Part shown: one piece after another, positions 32,770-40,348 of the stretch | Layout: each line of letters starts with the position of its first letter | Numbering within the stretch: position 1 is the stretch's first letter | Assembly (NCBI GenBank): GCA_003574785.1 | Contig: QORU01000003.1 | Location: forward strand, 248,001-312,000 | Origin: Taklimakanibacter deserti | Lineage (GTDB): Bacteria; Pseudomonadota; Alphaproteobacteria; Rhizobiales; Aestuariivirgaceae | Length of the DNA: 64,000 nt | Reading direction: 5' to 3' | Position numbers and translations under genes: made by a program | Notes under the pieces: model-generated | What the model was told of the DNA's origin: nothing | Database searches by the model: none | Seen by the model: the letters and a program-made list of their open reading frames with translations, nothing else

Positions 32770-33966
32770 TTATATCAGGCATTCATGCATGAGAAATTTG
32801 CGGCTTGCGGACAAGGGCATTTCCGCCACCTTTCGGGGGGTCACCTTGAAGCCGGTCACCATAGATTTGTCGATTAGCTCCTGCGCCCGGTCGCCGGTAA
32901 GGTCGGCGGCGCCGTCGCGGGGAATGTAGAGGAAGTCGATGTCGACGGGTGAGACCTGCACCAGCTTGAATTGCCGCAGCCCAGCATCGAAGGCGGCCCG
33001 TGGGTCGATCCACGGTATCACTCGGTGACCGTTCGGCAGCTTGAAGAGGTTTCCTTCCCGGCCGACGATCCTCTCAAGGGCGAATGGCGACCGACGGCAC
33101 GTGTTGGTGGCCGTGACGAGCGCATGGTCGCCCGTCTCGTAGCGGACGAGCGGCATGGCGAGATTGAACAGGGGCGTGACCACGACCCGCCCCATCTTTC
33201 CGGGCTTGACTGGCCGGTTCCTGTCATCGAGGATCTCGATCACGGCATGACGATCGGCAAGGTGATAGGCGCCGCAGTCGGCGCACGTGACGGCGATCAA
33301 CTTTGTCTCGATCGTCGCGTATCTGTCGACCCACCGGCAACCGGGGAGCGCATTGACCAAGCTCCTGAACTGCTCCGGGATGACCTCCGATATGGTGGCG
33401 ATGAGCTTTAGGGGCAATCGAACGCCGATGTCTTCACCATGCTGCAGGATGGCAGTGACGGTTCGCGGGGGGGCATGCAGAAGGGTCGCTTTTGTCCTGG
33501 CGATGAAGTCGAAAGCTTCGGAGGCATCGGCCGAGTAGAAATCGTAGATGGTTTTTGCGGCCGTCCTATTTACCACCGCTCCGCGCGGCCTGTCTGGTCT
33601 TGGGTCATGCATCTTAACGACGCGCGCGTGGCGATCGAGTCCCCATCCTGCAGCAAGCCGCTGACGTTCAGCGAAGCTGATATCTTGAAACCTTTTCGTG
33701 TGTCTCACCTCCATCGGAGCGCCGGTCGACCCGGAGGTCATCGCGACCATAACGCGCCCTTCCGACGCGGGCACTTCGGCGACGTAGAATTGACTGGTGT
33801 TGGACCGGACGAGCGACTTCGCGGTGGTCGGGATGTTTCGGATATCCACGGTGCCGCCGCGCCGGGTCATCTTCGCCCATTGCTGTTCGCGATAGTAGGG
33901 CGAGTGCGTGGCCGCATAGGCCAGCATTGACCGGAGCGATCTCTGAACGTCCAATTGGGTAAGCAT
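32770..33966 (-). CDS. CapK/PaaK-like adenylate-forming enzyme
   Basis: A 398-residue protein of the phenylacetate-CoA-ligase/CapK family. Seen are MTSGSTGAPMEVRHTKR (the nucleotide-binding loop), a zinc-knuckle-like CADCGAYHLADRH, the adenylation core VRYETGDHALVTA and a C-terminal cap (PRKVAEMPLSASRKF). The CapK branch acts in surface polysaccharide and cofactor pathways rather than phenylacetate catabolism; no paa genes are nearby. Its stop-to-start surroundings are AT-rich, unlike the GC-rich neighbours, which hints at later acquisition. Confidence 0.8.
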   Translation of the reverse strand: MLTQLDVQRSLRSMLAYAATHSPYYREQQWAKMTRRGGTVDIRNIPTTAKSLVRSNTSQFYVAEVPASEGRVMVAMTSGSTGAPMEVRHTKRFQDISFAERQRLAAGWGLDRHARVVKMHDPRPDRPRGAVVNRTAAKTIYDFYSADASEAFDFIARTKATLLHAPPRTVTAILQHGEDIGVRLPLKLIATISEVIPEQFRSLVNALPGCRWVDRYATIETKLIAVTCADCGAYHLADRHAVIEILDDRNRPVKPGKMGRVVVTPLFNLAMPLVRYETGDHALVTATNTCRRSPFALERIVGREGNLFKLPNGHRVIPWIDPRAAFDAGLRQFKLVQVSPVDIDFLYIPRDGAADLTGDRAQELIDKSMVTGFKVTPRKVAEMPLSASRKFLMHECLI

Positions 33967-34167
33967 ACGTGCGCCGTCTGTGGGACGCTCAAAATGCAGA
34001 TAATCTAACCTTAGGTCAAATTAAATTAAAATTGCTCCTATAAAGCGTTATCGGGCAAGGCCAACTGGCGCGCGCTGGGTCCAGCAATTAAGTCCCCATC
34101 TTGATTGACGCGAATTTTGACGCTATATTCCGTCAGAACGAGTGGCAACTGATCGAGATGGACTAAT

Positions 34168-34518
34168 ATGGGCCTCGCTCAATATGCCGAAGATGGGATT
34201 TTCGCCCCTGGCAAGATAGCCGAGGCTTTTCGCACAACCCGCGAGGAGGTCGCCCGCACTGCGGGACTCGGCAAGGATGCCGTCCAGCGCAGGGATCGCG
34301 TGCGCTCGGACAAGACCCAGCGGCGGCTGCGCGAAATGGTCGAGATCGTCAACAAGGTGGAGCCTCGCTTAGGCTCGGCCCTGATGGCTTATGCCTGGTA
34401 TCGTTCCGAACCGCTGCCGGGATTTTCCGGCCAGACGGCAATGCAGCTCGTGCGCAACGGTCGGGCGGAGGAGGTGCTCGACTATATCGATGCCGTCGAC
34501 GCCGGCGTCCACGCCTAA
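34168..34518 (+). CDS. Xre/MbcA/ParS-type antitoxin (DUF2384)
   Basis: A 116-residue antitoxin of the Xre family that pairs with RES toxins. The N-terminal helix-turn-helix reads APGKIAEAFRTTREEVARTA, and the C-terminal DUF2384 toxin-binding region reads LPGFSGQTAMQLVRNGRAEE followed by a short helix. In known RES-Xre modules the antitoxin inserts into the toxin active site and the pair self-represses. The stop codon lies inside the left arm of a dispersed repeat that separates it from the toxin gene. Confidence 0.88.
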   Translation: MGLAQYAEDGIFAPGKIAEAFRTTREEVARTAGLGKDAVQRRDRVRSDKTQRRLREMVEIVNKVEPRLGSALMAYAWYRSEPLPGFSGQTAMQLVRNGRAEEVLDYIDAVDAGVHA

Positions 34519-34636
34519 AGCGCGATGGCTTTGGATCGAGTCGCCATCGCGCTTTATCTTTTTGTTTTGCGCATGATTTTTCCGGAAAACCGGGATGGCC
34601 GGGTTTAACCCGGCCACAAGCTTTTCCGGATCATGC
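34517..34636. repeat. Dispersed palindromic repeat, copy B (long form), with terminator hairpin
   Basis: Left block: AAAGCGCGATGGC (34517-34529) pairs perfectly with GCCATCGCGCTTT (34543-34555), followed by ATCTTTTTGTTTT, a terminator-like hairpin. Right block: GCGCATGAT (34569-34577) to GGATCATGC (34628-34636), with CCGGAAAA/TTTTCCGG inside and a nested palindrome TGGCCGGGTT-T-AACCCGGCCA in the centre. The blocks recur in copies A and C. It fills the gap between the antitoxin and toxin genes. Confidence 0.9.
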
Positions 34637-34642
34637 TCTAGC

Positions 34643-35146
34643 GTGCCGATCCGGTATCAGGGCAAGCTCTATCGGGCTCTCAACCCGGTCTATGCTCGGG
34701 AACCTTTGTCCGGCCGCGGGGCCGAGCTCTATGGCGGCCGGTTCAATCCCAAGGGCGTGCCGGCACTCTATACCTCGACATCGGTCGTGATCGCGCTGCG
34801 CGAAGCCAACCAAGTGGGAAACCTGCAGCCGACAATGCTCGTCTCCTATGACGCCGATATCGGGCGAGTTTTCGATAGCGGAGATGGAGCTGCGCTCGCG
34901 GCCGAAGGCGTGGACGATGACGCGCTCGCGGATGCGACATGGCGTGACCAGATGAAAGCGAATGGAGAAGCCCGGACGCAGGCCTTCGCCCGGCGGTTGA
35001 TTGATCAAGGCTATCATGGCCTCATGGTGAGAAGCTTCGTGCCCGGCGCGGCACGAGACGACCTTAATCTGGTGCTCTGGCGCTGGGGGCCCGCCATGCC
35101 CTCTCGCCTCACGCTGATCGATGACGAGAATCGCTTGTTGCGATAG
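34643..35146 (+). CDS. RES-domain toxin (NAD+-degrading family)
   Basis: A roughly 167-residue RES toxin. Family residues are visible: the Arg in LYRALNPVYA, then YGGRFNPKGVPALYTSTS, the Glu in VIALREANQ, and the Ser in GLMVRSFVPGA. RES toxins deplete NAD+ by cleavage or phosphorolysis. The frame is open back to 34595, but those first 16 codons translate the dispersed repeat, so I place the start at the GTG at 34643. No good ribosome-binding site is left before it, which makes expression doubtful. Confidence 0.82.
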   Translation: MPIRYQGKLYRALNPVYAREPLSGRGAELYGGRFNPKGVPALYTSTSVVIALREANQVGNLQPTMLVSYDADIGRVFDSGDGAALAAEGVDDDALADATWRDQMKANGEARTQAFARRLIDQGYHGLMVRSFVPGAARDDLNLVLWRWGPAMPSRLTLIDDENRLLR

Positions 35147-35171
35147 ACGCCGGGTGCTCGCACTCGATGCT

Positions 35172-36269
35172 TCACTTCTCCGGCAGAGCAAAGACGGTGC
35201 AGGGTGCCGCTATGCCGCGCAAAATGTGCTCACCCAGAGGGACGAGCGCCGTCGTCGTCTCCGCCGCAACTGCGCCCGAGACGAGCACGCTGTGCCCCAA
35301 TGGCTTGCACAGGCCTTCGAGCCTGCCGACCAGATTGACGGCGGGCCCGATGGCGGTGAAGTCCAGACGGTCGGCGGTGCCGATATTGCCCCACAACATC
35401 TCGCCCATATGCACGGCCATGCCGAAGGGCAAAGGCGGCAGGCCTTGCCGTTCGCGCTCCGCGTCGAGGCGCGCCATGCCGGCCTGTGCCGCAGCGACGG
35501 CGCGCAACGCCGCATCGCAGGCAGCCGCGGGCGGCTTGCCGCCCAAGGGAAAGATCGCGAGAACCCCATCGCCGATGAATTTCAGCACCTCGCCGCCAAA
35601 GGCGTGAACGGCGCCGGCGATGCGCTCGAACCAGGCATCGAGCGCCGCCACGACCATGGCCGGCGGCATCGCTTCCGACAATTCGGTGAAGCCGCGCAAG
35701 TCGCCATAAAGCAGGACCGCCTGGATGGTCTCGCCCGCCGCGCGCCGCAACTGCCCGTTCAAGACCTGGGCCGCGCTGCGCCGGCCGAGATAGGTCTCGA
35801 GCAAGGCGGAAAGCGTCGAGCGCATGACGAAGGCGGCAAGCGGAGCCGCTGCGAAGCGCGCGGCCTCGCGCAGCAGCAAAGTCTCGTTTTCGGTGAGAGG
35901 CCGCGTCAAAGCCCAGGCGATAACCGGCCTGTCCGCCGGCGCATCTTGTTGCGCCGGCGCGCCGGCGGCCATCTCGTGCACGATCCCGGTGTCGAGTCCC
36001 AGCAGCCAATCGCGCCCGACATTGTCCGGCTGCGGCAGAACTCCGCCCAGCGCGAAGCCCAAGGCTTCTATCACCGCGCCGTTATCGGCCCGCCACAGCC
36101 AGGTGCGGCGCGCGATGATCGGATGGGGTGCTGAGAGCGTCAGCGCGCCGCCGGCCAGCGGCAGGCCGTCGGCGATCAGACGGGCACCGAGCGCCGTCAG
36201 GAATTGGTCGGCGCCGGGCAAAGCGCTCGCCTCGTCGAGGAGCCAGCTCAGCGTGGAGGGCAGGTGCAT
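35172..36269 (-). CDS. Class III adenylate/guanylate cyclase
   Basis: A 365-residue cyclase. The C-terminal catalytic domain (about residues 185-340) has the first metal Asp in YGDLRGFTELSE, the second in GEVLKFIGDGVLAIF, and FTAIGPAVNLVGRLEGLC, the transition-state Asn-Arg segment. The N-terminal half is a non-membrane sensory region with a W-RADNGAVIE and W-LL-LDTG pattern, resembling neither GAF nor HAMP strongly. Nucleotide preference cannot be assigned. It converges on the RES toxin gene 26 bases away. Confidence 0.9.
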   Translation of the reverse strand: MHLPSTLSWLLDEASALPGADQFLTALGARLIADGLPLAGGALTLSAPHPIIARRTWLWRADNGAVIEALGFALGGVLPQPDNVGRDWLLGLDTGIVHEMAAGAPAQQDAPADRPVIAWALTRPLTENETLLLREAARFAAAPLAAFVMRSTLSALLETYLGRRSAAQVLNGQLRRAAGETIQAVLLYGDLRGFTELSEAMPPAMVVAALDAWFERIAGAVHAFGGEVLKFIGDGVLAIFPLGGKPPAAACDAALRAVAAAQAGMARLDAERERQGLPPLPFGMAVHMGEMLWGNIGTADRLDFTAIGPAVNLVGRLEGLCKPLGHSVLVSGAVAAETTTALVPLGEHILRGIAAPCTVFALPEK

Positions 36270-36388
36270 ATGACAATCATGCGGCGGCGATCATTTCTTG
36301 CCCATGGGGTACTTTGTCAGGACATGGCGGCATCTTGCCAATGCCTGATCATGATGCCACCGTTCCCGCCCCACTCAAGGAGAATCCC

Positions 36389-36820
36389 ATGGCAGACTCG
36401 CTGGTGATCCGGCGTGAGGTCGAGATCGCGGCGCCGGCCGCGACGGTCTTCGCCTTCCTGACCGATCCGGACAAGATCCTGCGCTGGCTCGGCACGGCGA
36501 CGACGGAGCCGCATCCAGGCGGCATCTATCTCGTCAATGTCGGCGGCAAGAACATGGCGCGCGGACAGTTCACCGAAGTCGTCCCGGTCCATCGCCTGGC
36601 TTACAGCTTCGGCTGGGACGGCGGCGAGAAAGTGCCGCCCGGCTCGAGCCTGGTCGAGATCGATCTCATCGACCAGCCGGGCGGAACGCTGGTCCGATTC
36701 ACCCATAGCGGCCTGCCCGATGTGGAACAACGCGACAGCCACGAGAAGGGCTGGACACATTATCTCAAAAGGCTGGTCGTCGCCGCGAACGGTGGCGATC
36801 CCGGGCCTGACAAGATGTGA
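36389..36820 (+). CDS. SRPBCC/AHSA1-family protein
   Basis: A 143-residue START-like fold: ADSLVIRREVEIAAPAATVF, then FLTDPDKILRWLGTATTEPH, GWDGGEKVPPGSSLVEIDLI and a C-terminal helix GWTHYLKRLVVAANGG. Members bind hydrophobic ligands or act as Hsp90 co-chaperone-like domains; in Hyphomicrobiales many sit next to ArsR regulators, none of which is seen here. AAGGAGA precedes the ATG at 36389, which rules out the longer upstream open frame. Confidence 0.88.
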   Translation: MADSLVIRREVEIAAPAATVFAFLTDPDKILRWLGTATTEPHPGGIYLVNVGGKNMARGQFTEVVPVHRLAYSFGWDGGEKVPPGSSLVEIDLIDQPGGTLVRFTHSGLPDVEQRDSHEKGWTHYLKRLVVAANGGDPGPDKM

Positions 36821-36843
36821 TCGCATCGGCCATCTGATCCGAC

Positions 36844-38091
36844 TCACAGCTCCTTTTCAGCAAGCTCGCGGAATTCATCGGGGACCGAGCGGGCGTCGCC
36901 GAGCGCCACCGAGGCATAGCCGGCAGCCTCCCAGCCGAAGCGGTTACGCACCCTGTCGACGGCGCGGTCGGCGGTGAAGCGCGCTATGCCGATGCGGCTG
37001 CCGGGCTTACGCTTCTCATCGGCGAGGCCGAGCGGGAATTCCAGTTGCAGCGGGCGCTCCTTCTCCAGATGCGAGACCGAGATGGCGAGGAGCGTGATGG
37101 TCCGCTCATCCGGGTGATCGGCGAGCGCCACGCGCACCAATTCCTCGGCGACTTCGGCCAGGATCGCGGTCGCCGCGATCGGCGCGTCGAGTGTCACCGA
37201 TCGGGTGATGGCGCGCATGTCGGCGAAACGGACACGCACCGTCACCGTCCGGCCAGGACGCGATTTGGCGCGCAAGCGGGTCGCGACCCGATCCGCCAAA
37301 TGGCGCAAGGCAGGCCTAAAGATCCGTTCCTCGGCAGGCTTCTTCCCAAGCGCCGACTGGGCGCCGGCCGACTGCGCGCGATGCGCGGTCCTGATCTTGC
37401 GCGGGTCGCGGTTGGCGGCGAGCGCCGTGAGCTTCTCGCCGGCAGCGGGACCGAGCAGCCGCGCCAGTGACCATCCGGGCGTCTTCGCCAATTGGCCAAT
37501 GGTGATGATGCCGGTGGCGTTGAGTCTCGCCTTGGTCGCCGGACCCACGCCCCAGAGCAGATCGACCGGCAGATGCTCGAGAAAGGCGAGCTCGCTGCCG
37601 GGCGCCACAACCACGAGCCCGTCGGGCTTGGCGACTTGCGAGGCGATCTTCGCCAGATGCTTGGTCGAGGCGACGCCGATCGAGATCGCAAGGCCGAGCT
37701 CGGCGCGGACGCGCCGCCGGATCTCCGCTGCGATCTCGGCGGGCGAACCAAAGAGATGGGTGCAGCCTTTCACATCGGCAAAGGCCTCGTCGATCGAGAT
37801 GCGCTCGACCAGCGGGGTGAACTCATTGAGCACCGCGATCGCGGCATCGCCCAATCTTTGATAGTCCTTGAAGTGGCCGCCGACGAAAATGAGATCGGGG
37901 CACAGCTCGCGCGCCTTGCGGCCCGACATGCCGCCATGGACGCCGAACGCCTTGGCCTCGTAAGAGGCGGCGAGCACCACGCCGCCGCCGACGGCAATCG
38001 GCTTGCCGCGCAAGTTCGGATCCAGAAGCTGCTCGACCGAGGCATAGAAGGCGTCGAGATCCGCATGGAGGATGGTGGCTTCGGTCTGCAT
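36844..38091 (-). CDS. dinB: DNA polymerase IV (DinB, Y-family)
   Basis: A 415-residue translesion polymerase. Palm motifs: LHADLDAFYASVEQLLDP (first metal Asp), SYEAKAFGVHGGMSG, and SIDEAFADV with the second catalytic acid pair. Thumb and little-finger regions follow (GVGPATKARLN helix-hairpin-helix, RFADMRAITRSVTL). Started at MQTEATILHAD; the extension upstream overlaps the SOS box. The C-terminal beta-clamp motif is not obvious. A LexA-type site two bases before the start implies DNA-damage induction. Confidence 0.95.
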   Translation of the reverse strand: MQTEATILHADLDAFYASVEQLLDPNLRGKPIAVGGGVVLAASYEAKAFGVHGGMSGRKARELCPDLIFVGGHFKDYQRLGDAAIAVLNEFTPLVERISIDEAFADVKGCTHLFGSPAEIAAEIRRRVRAELGLAISIGVASTKHLAKIASQVAKPDGLVVVAPGSELAFLEHLPVDLLWGVGPATKARLNATGIITIGQLAKTPGWSLARLLGPAAGEKLTALAANRDPRKIRTAHRAQSAGAQSALGKKPAEERIFRPALRHLADRVATRLRAKSRPGRTVTVRVRFADMRAITRSVTLDAPIAATAILAEVAEELVRVALADHPDERTITLLAISVSHLEKERPLQLEFPLGLADEKRKPGSRIGIARFTADRAVDRVRNRFGWEAAGYASVALGDARSVPDEFRELAEKEL

Positions 38092-38092
38092 G

Positions 38093-38107
38093 GAACAAAA
38101 AGAGAAC
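38093..38107. promoter_or_regulatory. Alphaproteobacterial LexA (SOS) box
   Basis: GAAC-AAAAAGA-GAAC on the plus strand, i.e. GTTC-N7-GTTC on the dinB strand, a perfect match to the Hyphomicrobiales LexA consensus. It abuts the dinB start (38091) and lies 39 bases before the divergent 108-residue gene. Confidence 0.85.
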
Positions 38108-38145
38108 AATGGAAGTTGATTGTCAAGCCACAAGCCGACGGGGGT

Positions 38146-38472
38146 ATGATCCGGCGCGACACGGAGGATTTCGGATTGGATCTCAAGTCATTCAGGGACT
38201 TGGTGGAAAAGCCCGAGCCGCCCCAAGGCCTGAGCCTGGCGCTGCAAGCGCTGTGGTGGGACGCCAAGGGCGATTGGAAGAAGGCGCATCACTGCGCCCA
38301 GGAGCGTGACGACGAGGCCGGGATGTGGGTGCATGCCTATCTCCACCGCAAGGAAGGCGACCTGTCGAATGCCGATTACTGGTATCGCCGCTGCCGCAAG
38401 ACGCCGGCGAAAGTCAGCCTCGATGAGGAATGGGAGAGCTTGGCGCAATCATTCCTGGCACAGAAATCGTGA
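38146..38472 (+). CDS. Conserved hypothetical protein, helical repeat-like (108 aa)
   Basis: A 108-residue protein: a short acidic head (DLKSFRDLVEKPEPPQGLSL), two helical units with TPR-like spacing (ALQALWWDAKGDWKKAHHCA and AGMWVHAYLHRKEGDLSNAD) and a Trp/Tyr-rich end. Not identified further, though alphaproteobacterial homologues of this pattern exist in my recall. It is divergent from dinB and shares the SOS-box region, so damage induction is possible. G-rich stretch before the ATG at 38146. Confidence 0.7.
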   Translation: MIRRDTEDFGLDLKSFRDLVEKPEPPQGLSLALQALWWDAKGDWKKAHHCAQERDDEAGMWVHAYLHRKEGDLSNADYWYRRCRKTPAKVSLDEEWESLAQSFLAQKS

Positions 38473-38660
38473 AGGTGGAGACGCCTCCGTTTCGGGAATG
38501 CGGGGGCACGGCGGAAGCGTCTCCTGTTTCCGCTTCGAGGGGGAGAAGCGGCTTACTTTGGCCAAGCCACGGGTGATGCTTGTCGCCACACATCACCCTG
38601 CCGGCCGCTGCTCCGTGCAGAAACGGTGCAGGTGCTTATCTGCATTGCAACAGCCATGCC

Positions 38661-38749
38661 AAAGCGCGCTGGCGTCGCCATCGCGCTTTGTTCTTTTGTT
38701 GCGCATGATCTTTCCGGAAAACCGGTATCCACTTTTCCGGATCATGCGC
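38661..38749. repeat. Dispersed palindromic repeat, copy C (long form)
   Basis: Left block AAAGCGCGCTGGC (38661-38673) and GCCATCGCGCTTT (38677-38689), one mismatch, then TTCTTTTGTT; right block GCGCATGATC (38701-38710) and GATCATGCGC (38740-38749) with CCGGAAAA/TTTTCCGG inside. It lies in the 328-base gap between the hypothetical gene and chaC, which otherwise shows nothing. Confidence 0.9.
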
Positions 38750-38800
38750 CTGCCGATTGACGAACGCGCGATGCAAAGGCACCTTCGAGCCTAGTCCCGC

Positions 38801-39514
38801 ATGAAGCCCGCCCCTCGCATGACCGCGCCTCTCATGGAGCTCACGCCCGAGCTCGTGGCGCTCTGCGAGCGCAAGATCGAGGAGCCGGGACCCGACCCAC
38901 GCTGGATCGAGAATGACGAGCTCAGGGTTTTTTCCCAGAACCTCGTGGCACAGCGGCCAAAGGGCCCGTTCTGGATCTTCGCCTATGGGTCGCTGATCTG
39001 GAGTCCCACCTTTCCCAGCGTGCGGCGCAAGCACGGCATCGCCAAAGGCTGGCATCGCTCCTTCTGCCTCGAGCTCGACCGCTGGCGCGGGACGCCGGAA
39101 CAGCGCGGCCTGATGATGGCGCTCGATCATGGCGGCAGCTGCGCCGGACTTCTCTATGAGCTGCCGGAAGAGGGGCTCGATGAAACGGTCTATGGCCTGG
39201 TCTGGCGCGAGATCAGCTTCAGGCACGATCTCGGCACGGTGCGCTGGCTCACCGTCGAGAGCGAGGACGGTCCGGTCACGGCGCTCACTTTCTGGGCCGG
39301 CCCCAAGGGCCAGCGCATCTTCCGCAAGCTGCCGCCCGAGAAGGTCGCGGCGGCCATCGCCCGGGCCTGCGGCCATCTCGGCTCCAACGCCGCCTATCTG
39401 CACAATACCGTGCTGCACCTCGCCGAAGCCGGCATCTATGACCGCAATCTGTGGCGATTGCAGAAGCTCGTGGCGCAGGAGATCCGCGCGCTCCATGGCT
39501 TGAAAGAGGTTTAG
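38801..39514 (+). CDS. chaC: Glutathione-specific gamma-glutamylcyclotransferase ChaC
   Basis: A 237-residue member of the ChaC family, which cleaves glutathione to 5-oxoproline and Cys-Gly. The hallmark loop FWIFAYGSLIWSPTFPSV is present, with the catalytic Glu region GLLYELPEEGLDETVYG and ARACGHLGSNAAYLHNTV near the end. Start could be a few codons later (ATG at 38819). Convergent with the metallo-beta-lactamase-fold gene, stops overlapping by four bases. It follows a dispersed repeat copy. Confidence 0.92.
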   Translation: MKPAPRMTAPLMELTPELVALCERKIEEPGPDPRWIENDELRVFSQNLVAQRPKGPFWIFAYGSLIWSPTFPSVRRKHGIAKGWHRSFCLELDRWRGTPEQRGLMMALDHGGSCAGLLYELPEEGLDETVYGLVWREISFRHDLGTVRWLTVESEDGPVTALTFWAGPKGQRIFRKLPPEKVAAAIARACGHLGSNAAYLHNTVLHLAEAGIYDRNLWRLQKLVAQEIRALHGLKEV

Positions 39515-40242
39515 AACTCGCCGGCATCGATGCGGGCGATGAGCTTGTCGATACGCTGGTATCGCTCATCGGCCGGTACCACCTGGAACGGCTCGCCCTT
39601 TGCCATGCTCGGCACCAGCACGTCGAAGTCGAGCCCGCGGATGAGCTCGAGTGATTCACGATAGGTGACGCGGTCGCTGATGCCGTCGAGCACGGCGATC
39701 CGCCATTCGCCGTCGCGCAGATAGATCGTGTCGCCGGTGAACAGATAGCGATGCGCGCCATTCGTCCACAGGAAAGCGGCCGAGCCCGGCGTATGGCCGG
39801 GAATGGGGATGGCCTCGAAATCATCGAAATGATGCGCGCGACCGTCAAAGGTCTGATCGACGTTGCAGGTTTTTGCGGCGGCCTTCGCATCCGCCGCATG
39901 GCAGTAAAGCGGCGCGCCGAACTCCGCGGCGACACTGTCGCATGAGCGGTTCGCCTGGTGCTCATGGTTGAGATATTGCCGCGCAATGCCGCCGGCGGCG
40001 GAGAGATCAGCGAAATCATCCGCGACGCGTCCTGAGCTGTAGACGAGGATATTGCCCGCGGGACGGGCAAGCAGGAAGGCCCGGCCTTCGAAAGCGGGCG
40101 CGAAGCTCAGCCGCTCGGCCGCAACGCCATGGAGATTGTCGAACAAAGCTTCCATTACATCTCGCCTGCAAACGCCCCCGGGCGCGTACACCACTTCCAT
40201 CTGGGTGGGATCGCCCGCCGATGACAGCCGGTACATCCGCAT
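39511..40242 (-). CDS. Metallo-beta-lactamase-fold hydrolase
   Basis: A 243-residue MBL-fold protein. Metal ligands are in NHEHQANRSCD (a H-x-H-x4-C-D variant of HxHxDH), IPIPGHTPGSAAFL and LFTGDTIYLRDG. The altered first motif, with Cys before Asp in place of the usual pattern, is typical of a subfamily without assigned substrate. Start at MRMYRLSSAGD; earlier in-frame residues are Arg/Ser-rich and unconvincing. It is divergent from the MFS transporter gene. Confidence 0.82.
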   Translation of the reverse strand: MRMYRLSSAGDPTQMEVVYAPGGVCRRDVMEALFDNLHGVAAERLSFAPAFEGRAFLLARPAGNILVYSSGRVADDFADLSAAGGIARQYLNHEHQANRSCDSVAAEFGAPLYCHAADAKAAAKTCNVDQTFDGRAHHFDDFEAIPIPGHTPGSAAFLWTNGAHRYLFTGDTIYLRDGEWRIAVLDGISDRVTYRESLELIRGLDFDVLVPSMAKGEPFQVVPADERYQRIDKLIARIDAGEF

Positions 40243-40348
40243 GCCCCCTATGCGCCAGCGTATGTCACGGAGGGGACGGGCGGATCGTCTCCTATGCACA
40301 ACCGAATGGGCGCCATACGGGTTCCCGAGGCTGCGCGAAGGGCACACT

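Noticed and set aside
32770..33966. Phenylacetate-CoA ligase of a catabolic pathway.
   Set aside because: No paa genes are nearby, and the length and the zinc-knuckle-like segment fit the CapK-type branch better.
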